A stretch of DNA of 5,214 bases from RGIG9041 sp045541455 (lineage in GTDB: Bacteria; Bacillota; Clostridia; Oscillospirales; QAKW01). The DNA is taken from positions 1-5,214 of the forward strand of contig JAZQJA010000026.1 in the NCBI GenBank assembly GCA_045541455.1, read 5' to 3'. Below are positions 1-5,214 of the stretch, one piece after another (position 1 is the stretch's first letter; each line of letters begins with the position of its first letter). The notes under the pieces were generated by a model, which had not been told where the DNA came from, searched no databases, and saw only the letters and a list, made by a program, of their open reading frames with translations. The position numbers were made by a program, and so were the translations under genes.

Positions 1-1
1 T

Positions 2-205
2 AGGCAAGGCTATAGCGAGTTGTTAAATTCAGCTCCACTTTATATGGGTGATAGATTAGGCGAAATACCTAATGTGGATTATTTGTTGCTTTACTTTACG
101 GTAGAAACGGTTGACGAAGTAAACAAGATAATTGATATGTATAATGGCTGTGATAAGCCTATTGGTGATTATACACGAAATTTGTATTATCGCGATTTAA
201 TTTAA
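2..205 (+). CDS. U32-family peptidase, C-terminal end (5'-truncated by window edge)
   Basis: This is the last 67 codons of a gene that starts upstream of the window. The frame is open from base 2, so the TTG at 20 is an internal Leu codon and not a start. The visible protein starts RQGYSELLNSAPLYMGDR, continues with a LLLYFTVETVDEV segment and ends TRNLYYRDLI. From memory, clostridial peptidase U32 (collagenase-like) proteins end in the same way: a GYSEL-NS-PLYL-DR block, an LYFTVET strand, and a terminal FTRGLYYRG-like motif. The catalytic part of the family lies before the window, so substrate and activity cannot be judged. U32 proteins are known or proposed to act in protein degradation or in RNA-hydroxylation-type modification. 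The gene points the same way as rpoB but is separated from it by a strong terminator, so it is probably not co-transcribed. The family call rests on the C-terminus alone and is moderately confident. Confidence 0.7.
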   Translation, partial: RQGYSELLNSAPLYMGDRLGEIPNVDYLLLYFTVETVDEVNKIIDMYNGCDKPIGDYTRNLYYRDLI

Positions 206-247
206 AATTACTGCAAAGGTGAAAAATGCCTTTGCAGTAATTTTTTT
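204..247 (+). terminator. Intrinsic (Rho-independent) terminator after the U32 peptidase gene
   Basis: A perfect 16-bp stem pairs 204-219 with 229-244. The loop is 9 nt (220-228), and a run of seven T occupies 241-247, partly inside the 3' arm. The core of the stem is CTGCAAAGG/CCTTTGCAG, with A/T pairs at the base. The 5' arm starts inside the stop codon of the peptidase gene (203-205), so termination is placed right at the end of that gene. It should insulate the rpoB promoter from read-through. Confidence 0.93.
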
Positions 248-263
248 ACATTTTTTGAAAAAA
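243..263 (+). promoter_or_regulatory. UP-like A/T-rich element upstream of the rpoB promoter
   Basis: Only 2 of these 21 bases are G or C (C249, G257). A run of six T (251-256) is followed by G and then six A (258-263). With a start site near 301-305 this block sits at about -40 to -60, where UP elements contact the alpha-subunit C-terminal domains. The T-run then A-run arrangement resembles the UP consensus. Its left end is the terminator's T-tract, so the two signals share DNA. The functional role is inferred. Confidence 0.55.
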
Positions 264-285
264 GTGCTTGACAAGTGCTTGACAA
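264..285 (+). repeat. Exact 11-bp tandem duplication carrying two TTGACA hexamers
   Basis: GTGCTTGACAA at 264-274 is repeated without gap or mismatch at 275-285. Each copy contains a perfect -35 hexamer, at 268-273 and 279-284. The repeat length is about one helical turn, so both hexamers face the same side of the DNA. Only the first is properly spaced from the TATAAT. Confidence 0.97.
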
Positions 286-296
286 CGATATATAAT
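268..296 (+). promoter_or_regulatory. Consensus sigma-A (sigma-70 type) promoter for rpoBC
   Basis: A perfect -35 hexamer TTGACA (268-273) and a perfect -10 hexamer TATAAT (291-296) are separated by exactly 17 bp, the optimum for the housekeeping sigma factor. There is no TGn extended -10 motif. Transcription is expected to start near 301-305, giving a leader of about 130 nt before rpoB. The promoter lies directly after the terminator and an A/T-rich UP-like block. It therefore looks like a strong, dedicated promoter for rpoB-rpoC. Confidence 0.92.
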
Positions 297-312
297 GTGT
301 AATTACTGATAG

Positions 313-369
313 TGGGGTATTTTCGCCTTTTGTAACGGATTGGATGAAGTTTTTAAGGCAAAAACACCA
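313..369 (+). promoter_or_regulatory. Imperfect hairpin 1 in the rpoB leader
   Basis: Bases 313-329 can pair with 355-369: GCCTT (325-329) with AAGGC (355-359), TTTT (320-323) with AAAA (360-363), and TGG-GT (313-315, 317-318) with AC-CCA (364-365, 367-369). This gives 14 pairs, with bulges at 319 and 324 and one mismatch (316/366). The apical loop is large, 25 nt. No T-run follows, so it is not a terminator. Pairing was done by eye. The role is unknown; a structured leader, RNase processing site or autoregulatory site are possibilities. Confidence 0.45.
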
Positions 370-418
370 TAATTATTGGCAGATATTTCTATACAGAAAC
401 ATCGCAATTTTAAGGTAG
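344..418 (+). CDS. Possible 24-residue upstream reading frame in the rpoB leader (doubtful)
   Basis: An ATG at 344 opens a 24-codon frame ending in TAG at 416-418, and that stop overlaps the AGGAG of the rpoB Shine-Dalgarno (417-421). The peptide starts MKFLRQKHHNYWQ and ends YRNIAILR. It is basic and contains two adjacent His, a Trp and several aromatic residues. The frame lies inside the predicted transcript and crosses hairpin 2. Against it, the only purine-rich stretch upstream (GGAT, 337-340) is just 3 nt from the ATG, which is too close for a good ribosome binding site. A frame of this length can arise by chance. I recognise no known leader peptide. Confidence 0.2.
   Translation: MKFLRQKHHNYWQIFLYRNIAILR
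375..408 (+). promoter_or_regulatory. Imperfect hairpin 2 in the rpoB leader, just before the ribosome binding site
   Basis: GATATTTCT (382-390) pairs with AGAAACATC (395-403) across a 4-nt ATAC loop, with one A/C mismatch (385/400). The stem extends downward through C380-G404, G379-C405 and ATT (375-377) with AAT (406-408), with single-base bulges at 378 and 381, for 13 pairs in all. It ends 8 nt before the AGGAG of rpoB and no T-run follows. It may leave the Shine-Dalgarno exposed or serve as a binding or cleavage site. Pairing was done by eye, and the function is inferred only from position. Confidence 0.45.
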
Positions 419-421
419 GAG
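417..421 (+). promoter_or_regulatory. Shine-Dalgarno of rpoB with long spacing
   Basis: AGGAG followed by TGAT (417-425) matches the complement of the 16S rRNA tail apart from one missing G. The distance from AGGAG to the ATG at 435 is 13 nt, longer than the usual 5-10. A second GGAG (437-440) sits 9 nt before the in-frame ATG at 450, so the true start is open to question. Confidence 0.7.
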
Positions 422-434
422 TGATATAAAACCT

Positions 435-3400
435 ATGGAGCCTAACAAAATGGTAAAACCTGTCCAGATGGGAAAAAACACTCGTATGACCTTCTCTAAA
501 ATCAATGAAGTTATTGATATGCCAAACCTCATTGAAATTCAGAAGGATTCATACAATTGGTTTGTCACCGAAGGCTTGATGGAAGTATTCAAGGATATGC
601 CTGCAATTACCGATCACAGCGGCAATCTAGAGCTTACTTTTATCGACTATCGTATTGACGAACAACCAAAGTACAGCGTTACCGAATGCAAGTCACGTGA
701 TACAACATACGCGGCACCTCTTCGTGTAACCGCAAGACTTACAAATCATGAAACCGGTGAAATCAAAGAAAGTGAAGTTTTCATGGGCGATTTTCCGCTT
801 ATGACAGATTCAGGTACCTTTGTTATCAACGGTGCTGAACGTGCTATTGTTTCACAGCTAGTTCGTTCTCCCGGCGTTTATTTTGCTAAAAAGATAGAGG
901 AAAAAACCGGTAAAAAGTTATTTTCATCTACCATTATTCCAAATCGCGGCGCTTGGATTGAGTATGAAACAAGCATAAACGATGTTCTTTACGTTCGTAT
1001 AGACAAAAACAGAAAGCTTCCTGTTACAACGTTTATTCGTGCGCTTGGTCTTGGTACTAATGAACAAATTCGTGAACTTCTTGGTGATGGTGAGCGCCTT
1101 GGCAAGACACTTGAAGCAGATGAAACCAAGAGCGTAGAAGATGCATTGGTAGAGGTTTACAAAAAGATCCGCCCAAGCGAGCCTGTAACCATTGAGGCTG
1201 CAAAATCATATTTAGATCAGTTGTTCTTTAACGCTCGTCATTATGATCTTTCTCGCGTTGGTCGTTACAAGTACAACAAAAAGCTTGCTATTGCTGCGCG
1301 TATTCGCGGCAAGGTAGCTGCTCGTCCAATTGTTGATCCTGAAACGGGCGAGATTCTTGTTGACGTAGATACCGTTATTACCCGTGAAGTAGCAGATAGC
1401 ATTGAACGTAAGGGTATAATGGAGGCTTATATCAAGATTCAGGATGCAGAGGGCAATGTAAACGAGGTTAAGGTGCTTTCAAACGGCATGGTAAATCTTG
1501 GCGACTTTGTTGACTTTACAGCCGAGGAGCTTGCTGAACTTGATAAAGAGGGCATTAACGAAAAGGTTTCTTATTCAGTTCTTAAAGAATTGATGGAAGA
1601 ATTCAGCGATAAGGAAGAGTTAAAGGCTGCAATTATTGACAATGCAACCGTACTTGTTCCTAATCACATTACTCTTGACGATATTTTCGCAAGCGTAAAC
1701 TACTTCCTTGGCCTTCCTTACGAAGTAGGTACAATCGACGATATTGACCATCTTGGCAACCGTCGTATTCGTTCAGTAGGTGAGCTTTTACAAAACCAGT
1801 TCCGTATTGGCTTTACACGTATGGAACGTGTTGTTCGTGAAAAGATGAGCCTTCAAGCACAGGATGCTGAAAGCATTACACCACAGTCACTTATAAACAT
1901 TCGTACTGTTGTTGCTGCTATTAAAGAGTTCTTTGGTTCATCACCACTTTCACAGTTTATGGATCAGACAAACCCACTTTCCGAGCTTACTCACAAGCGT
2001 CGTTTGTCAGCACTTGGTCCTGGCGGTCTTTCTCGTGATCGTGCATCATTTGAAGTGCGTGACGTTCACTATACACACTATGGCCGTATGTGTCCTATCG
2101 AGACACCTGAAGGTCCTAACATCGGTCTTATTTCTTATCTTGCTACCTATGCAAAGATTAACAAGTACGGCTTTATAGAGGCTCCTTTCCGTCGTGTTGA
2201 CAAATCCACCGGTCAGGTTTTGGACGAGGTTGTTTATATGACCGCTGATGAAGAGGACGATTACGTTGTAGCACAGGCTAACGAACCTCTTGACGAAAAC
2301 GGCTTCTTTGTTAATAAAAAGATTAACGCTCGTATTCGTGATAATTATAGCGAGGTTGAAGCTTCACGTGCTGACTTTATGGATGTATCACCAAAGATGG
2401 TTGTATCTGTAGCAACAGCTATGATCCCATTCCTTGAAAACGATGATACCAACCGTGCGCTCATGGGCTCTAACATGCAGAAGCAGGCTGTGCCTCTATT
2501 AAAACCAGAGAACCCAATCGTTGCTACCGGTATGGAATATAAAGCAGCTGTTGACTCAGGCGTTGTTGTATTGGCAAAACGTCCGGGTGTTGTAACCTAT
2601 GTTAGTGCTGATATTATTAAAATTCGTGCAAAGAACGGTGAAATTGATGAATATAACCTCATTAAGTTCTTGCGTTCTAACCATGGTACCTGTATTAACC
2701 AAAAGCCAATCGTATCAGTAGGTGACACTGTAGAAGAAAAGCAGGTTATTGCAGACGGTCCTGCTACAAGCAATGGTGAAATTTCTCTTGGTCGTAACGC
2801 TCTTATCGGCTTTATGACTTGGGAAGGTTATAACTACGAGGACGCTGTTTTACTTAATGAGCGTCTTGTTCGTGAAGATATTTACACTTCGATCCATATT
2901 GAAGAATATCAAATCGAATGTCGTGACACCAAGCTTGGACCTGAAGAAATTACACGTGACATTCCAAACGTTGGTGATGACGCACTTAAAGACCTTGACG
3001 AACGCGGTATTATTCGTATCGGTGCCGAGGTTAAGGCAGGCGATATACTTGTAGGTAAGGTAACACCTAAGGGTGAAACCGAGCTTACCGCTGAGGAGCG
3101 ACTTCTTCGTGCAATCTTTGGTGAAAAGGCACGTGAGGTTCGTGATACTTCACTTCGTGTACCTCACGGTGAATATGGTACAATCGTTGACGTAAAGGTG
3201 TTTGACCGTTCAAATTCTTCAGAGCTCAGCCCCGGCGTTAACCTGGTTGTACGTTGCTATATTGCACAAAAACGTAAGATTTCTGTCGGCGATAAGATGG
3301 CTGGTCGTCACGGTAATAAGGGTGTTGTTTCCCGCATATTACCTAGCGAAGATATGCCATTCTTGCCAGATGGTACTCCGCTTGATATAGTTCTTAACCC

Positions 3401-4169
3401 ACTTGGCGTTCCTTCTCGTATGAATATCGGTCAGGTTCTCGAAGTTCATCTAGGTTACGCAGCTAAGGCTTTGGGTTGGAACATTGCAACACCTGTATTT
3501 GACGGTGCACACGAGTCTGATATTCGTAAGTGCTTCGAGATGGCTGGTATGTCAGAGGACGGTAAGGTACAGCTTTATGATGGTCGTACCGGTGAACCGT
3601 TTGATAACAAGGTAACCGTTGGTTATATGTACTATCTCAAGCTTCATCACTTGGTTGACGATAAGATTCACGCTCGTTCAACCGGTCCATACTCACTCGT
3701 TACTCAGCAGCCTCTCGGTGGTAAAGCACAGTTTGGTGGTCAGCGTTTCGGTGAAATGGAAGTTTGGGCACTTGAAGCTTACGGTGCAGCTTACACCTTG
3801 CAGGAAATTCTTACCGTTAAGTCTGACGACGTTGTTGGTCGTGTTAAGACTTACGAAGCAATCGTTAAGGGTCAAAACGTTCCTAAGGCAGGCGTTCCTG
3901 AGTCCTTTAAGGTTCTTACTAAAGAACTCCAGTCACTCGGTCTTGCTATCGGCGTTCTTGATAAAGACGGCGTTGAGGTTGACCTTAAGCAAACGTTTGA
4001 CGATGATGACGATATCGGCCTTTCAAAGCCAATAGTTGCTGATGACGAGGCATTTAACGAAACATTGGTAAACGATGGTAACTTTGAAGGCTTTGGTTTC
4101 CAAGACGAAAACGGCGAGGAAATCGCAGACATCAATGAATACTCTGACTTTGATAGTTCAGAAGAATAA
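435..4169 (+). CDS. rpoB: DNA-directed RNA polymerase subunit beta (RpoB), complete
   Basis: Beta subunit, 1244 residues, which with beta-prime forms the catalytic centre and DNA/RNA channel of RNA polymerase. Visible in order: N-terminal protrusion and lobe, with the rifampicin-pocket segment QLVRSPGV (141-148); rifampicin cluster and fork (about 501-531); CPIETPEGPNIGL (553-565); GYNYED (798-803) with the acidic pair E802-D803; flap with tip helix TAEERLLRAIFGE (885-897); KMAGRHGNKG (954-963) with the two active-site Lys K954 and K962; KLHHLVDDKIHARSTG (1069-1084); clamp-connecting C-terminal part from PLGGKAQFGG (1093) to about 1136; acidic tail 1189-1244. Length fits Gram-positive RpoB and lacks the large E. 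coli insertion between the E-D pair and KMAGRH. All canonical rifampicin-contact residues are wild type. The start at 435 was chosen for the upstream AGGAG; ATG 450 (MVKPVQ) is a serious alternative. rpoC follows after 19 nt in the same operon. Confidence 0.99.
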   Translation: MEPNKMVKPVQMGKNTRMTFSKINEVIDMPNLIEIQKDSYNWFVTEGLMEVFKDMPAITDHSGNLELTFIDYRIDEQPKYSVTECKSRDTTYAAPLRVTARLTNHETGEIKESEVFMGDFPLMTDSGTFVINGAERAIVSQLVRSPGVYFAKKIEEKTGKKLFSSTIIPNRGAWIEYETSINDVLYVRIDKNRKLPVTTFIRALGLGTNEQIRELLGDGERLGKTLEADETKSVEDALVEVYKKIRPSEPVTIEAAKSYLDQLFFNARHYDLSRVGRYKYNKKLAIAARIRGKVAARPIVDPETGEILVDVDTVITREVADSIERKGIMEAYIKIQDAEGNVNEVKVLSNGMVNLGDFVDFTAEELAELDKEGINEKVSYSVLKELMEEFSDKEELKAAIIDNATVLVPNHITLDDIFASVNYFLGLPYEVGTIDDIDHLGNRRIRSVGELLQNQFRIGFTRMERVVREKMSLQAQDAESITPQSLINIRTVVAAIKEFFGSSPLSQFMDQTNPLSELTHKRRLSALGPGGLSRDRASFEVRDVHYTHYGRMCPIETPEGPNIGLISYLATYAKINKYGFIEAPFRRVDKSTGQVLDEVVYMTADEEDDYVVAQANEPLDENGFFVNKKINARIRDNYSEVEASRADFMDVSPKMVVSVATAMIPFLENDDTNRALMGSNMQKQAVPLLKPENPIVATGMEYKAAVDSGVVVLAKRPGVVTYVSADIIKIRAKNGEIDEYNLIKFLRSNHGTCINQKPIVSVGDTVEEKQVIADGPATSNGEISLGRNALIGFMTWEGYNYEDAVLLNERLVREDIYTSIHIEEYQIECRDTKLGPEEITRDIPNVGDDALKDLDERGIIRIGAEVKAGDILVGKVTPKGETELTAEERLLRAIFGEKAREVRDTSLRVPHGEYGTIVDVKVFDRSNSSELSPGVNLVVRCYIAQKRKISVGDKMAGRHGNKGVVSRILPSEDMPFLPDGTPLDIVLNPLGVPSRMNIGQVLEVHLGYAAKALGWNIATPVFDGAHESDIRKCFEMAGMSEDGKVQLYDGRTGEPFDNKVTVGYMYYLKLHHLVDDKIHARSTGPYSLVTQQPLGGKAQFGGQRFGEMEVWALEAYGAAYTLQEILTVKSDDVVGRVKTYEAIVKGQNVPKAGVPESFKVLTKELQSLGLAIGVLDKDGVEVDLKQTFDDDDDIGLSKPIVADDEAFNETLVNDGNFEGFGFQDENGEEIADINEYSDFDSSEE

Positions 4170-4173
4170 TTAC

Positions 4174-4179
4174 GGAGGG
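4174..4179 (+). promoter_or_regulatory. Strong Shine-Dalgarno of rpoC
   Basis: GGAGGG lies in the 19-nt gap between rpoB and rpoC, 9 nt before the rpoC ATG at 4189. It fixes the rpoC start and gives independent ribosome loading without need for coupling to rpoB. Confidence 0.9.
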
Positions 4180-4188
4180 TGAGAGATT

Positions 4189-5214
4189 ATGTCAGAAGAA
4201 AAGAATTTATCATTTGAATCTATAAGAATCGGTCTCGCTTCTCCCGAACAAATCAGAAGCTGGTCTTATGGTGAGGTTACCAAGCCTGAGACCATTAACT
4301 ACCGTACATTAAAGCCAGAAACCGGCGGTCTATTTTGCGAACGCATCTTTGGACCTACTAAGGACTGGGAATGTCATTGCGGTAAGTATAAAAGAATTCG
4401 TTACAAGGGCAAGGTTTGTGAACGTTGCGGTGTTGAAGTAACACGTGCAAAGGTTCGCCGCGAAAGAATGGGTACCATTGAACTCGCTGCTCCTGTATCA
4501 CACATTTGGTATTTCAAGACAATTCCTTCACGTATGGCAACCGTTCTTGAAGTATCACCAAAAGCTCTTGAGCACGTACTTTATTTCTCACAGTACATTG
4601 TTACCGACCCGGGTGATACACCACTTGAAAAGAAACAAATTCTTAACGAGAAGCAGTATCACGAAATGCGTGAAAAATATGAAGACGCATTTAAGGCCGG
4701 TATGGGTGCCGAAACAATTAAGGAATTACTTGTAGAAATCGGCAACGATATTGATAACATTTGCGAAAATCTTCGTAAAGAGCTTGAAGACGATGGTACC
4801 AGCGGTCAAAAACGCGTTAGAATTCTTAAGCGTCTTGAAGTGCTTGAAGCATTCCGTCAATCAGGTCAAAAGCCTGAATGGATGGTTCTTGACGTTATTC
4901 CGGTAATTCCACCCGATCTTCGTCCTATGGTACAGCTTGACGGTGGTCGTTTCGCTACAAGCGATCTTAATGACCTTTATCGTCGTGTTATTAACCGTAA
5001 CAACCGTCTAAAAAGACTTATGGAACTTGGCGCTCCTGAAATTATCGTTCGTAACGAAAAGCGTATGCTTCAGGAAGCTGTTGACGCCCTTATTGATAAC
5101 GGACGTCGCGGAAAGGCTGTTACAGGCGCCAATAACCGTGCTCTTAAATCTCTTTCCGATATGCTTAAGGGTAAACAGGGTCGTTTCCGTCAGAACCTTC
5201 TCGGTAAGCGTGTT
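4189..5214 (+). CDS. rpoC: DNA-directed RNA polymerase subunit beta-prime (RpoC), N-terminal 342 codons (3'-truncated by window edge)
   Basis: Start of the beta-prime subunit, the clamp and catalytic partner of RpoB; the frame is open to the last base. The protein begins MSEEKNLSFESIRIGLASPE, followed by the clamp motif LKPETGGLFCERIFGP (41-56). The zinc ribbon has all four Cys: C62 and C64 in WECHCG, C77 and C80 in VCERCG. Next come a coiled-coil-rich clamp region (about 140-215), the lid-side block PPDLRPMVQLDGGRFATSDL (241-260), NDLYRRVINRNNRLKRL (261-277), and the rudder/switch block that ends GRFRQNLLGKRV. The NADFDGD catalytic motif binding the active-site magnesium lies beyond the window. 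Family members have about 1200 residues in Firmicutes, so most of the gene is missing here. It is translated from its own strong Shine-Dalgarno and shares the rpoB transcript. I see no frameshift or missing key residue. Confidence 0.99.
   Translation, partial: MSEEKNLSFESIRIGLASPEQIRSWSYGEVTKPETINYRTLKPETGGLFCERIFGPTKDWECHCGKYKRIRYKGKVCERCGVEVTRAKVRRERMGTIELAAPVSHIWYFKTIPSRMATVLEVSPKALEHVLYFSQYIVTDPGDTPLEKKQILNEKQYHEMREKYEDAFKAGMGAETIKELLVEIGNDIDNICENLRKELEDDGTSGQKRVRILKRLEVLEAFRQSGQKPEWMVLDVIPVIPPDLRPMVQLDGGRFATSDLNDLYRRVINRNNRLKRLMELGAPEIIVRNEKRMLQEAVDALIDNGRRGKAVTGANNRALKSLSDMLKGKQGRFRQNLLGKRV

Noticed and set aside
20..205. Stand-alone small protein starting at TTG 20
   Set aside because: The frame is open upstream to base 2, and the residues before it (RQGYSE) belong to the same conserved C-terminal block. 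It is the tail of a larger gene cut by the window.
279..307. A second independent promoter using the second TTGACA
   Set aside because: No acceptable -10 hexamer lies 16-18 bp downstream (AATTAC, ATTACT, TTACTG). I keep it as part of a repeat only.
313..408. A known riboswitch, T-box or L10-type ribosomal leader
   Set aside because: I see no T-box sequence, no terminator/antiterminator pair and no recognisable conserved riboswitch core. The hairpins are reported as unexplained structure only.
413..435. Sequestration of the rpoB Shine-Dalgarno by CCTA (432-435) or ACCT (431-434)
   Set aside because: Only four base pairs are possible either way. This is too weak to claim control.
1909..2178. 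Open frame of 89 codons in another + frame inside rpoB
   Set aside because: It lies entirely within strongly conserved rpoB coding sequence, has a low-complexity Leu/His/Val-rich product and no ribosome binding site. It is a by-product of rpoB codon bias.
3619..4035. 138-codon open frame in another + frame inside the rpoB 3' part
   Set aside because: It overlaps the most conserved part of rpoB, and its Leu/Ser/Val-rich product reflects the CTT, CGT and GTT codons read out of frame.
3872..4135. 87-codon antisense open frame, Ser-rich
   Set aside because: The Ser run is the antisense reading of the Asp codons of the RpoB acidic tail. There is no sign of a promoter or ribosome binding site.
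4445..4735. 96-codon open frame overlapping rpoC
   Set aside because: It is out of frame with the clear rpoC coding sequence and has no recognisable motif.
1..5214. Mobile elements, CRISPR arrays, tRNA/rRNA genes, inteins, group I/II introns, or inserted domains in rpoB/rpoC
   Set aside because: Conserved RpoB and RpoC motifs follow one another at normal spacing with no interruption. The only gene-free stretch (206-434) is accounted for by terminator, promoter and leader.

Overview
The window looks like chromosomal housekeeping DNA from a bacterium of the class Clostridia (Firmicutes). I infer this from three things. The RpoB and RpoC sequences are of the short Gram-positive type: RpoB is 1244 residues and lacks the large beta insertion found in E. 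coli between the active-site acidic pair and the KMAGRHGNKG motif. The ribosome binding sites are strong and purine-rich. The gene upstream ends like a clostridial U32-family peptidase. An Oscillospirales/Ruminococcaceae-like host is possible, but I cannot prove it from sequence alone. Codon use in rpoB and rpoC is strongly biased (Arg mostly CGT, Leu mostly CTT), as expected for highly expressed genes.

Layout, all on the + strand: (1) bases 2-205 hold the last 67 codons of a U32-type peptidase gene that begins outside the window; (2) a near-perfect intrinsic terminator at 204-247 closes that transcript; (3) an A/T-rich UP-like element and a consensus sigma-A-type promoter (TTGACA, 17 bp, TATAAT) follow at once, with the -35 hexamer lying in an exact 11-bp tandem duplication; (4) a leader of about 130 nt contains two imperfect hairpins, a possible 24-codon upstream reading frame and a Shine-Dalgarno site; (5) rpoB, complete, 435-4169; (6) a 19-nt gap with a strong Shine-Dalgarno; (7) the first 342 codons of rpoC, which runs off the right edge.

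Functionally, rpoB and rpoC encode the two large catalytic subunits of RNA polymerase and are read as one operon. In many bacteria rpoBC follow rplKAJL directly. Here the gene immediately upstream is unrelated and separated by a terminator, so rpoBC seem to have their own dedicated strong promoter and leader. The regulatory interest lies in the 229-bp gap (206-434). I see no mobile element, CRISPR array, defence system or novel gene cassette, and the coding parts look ordinary.
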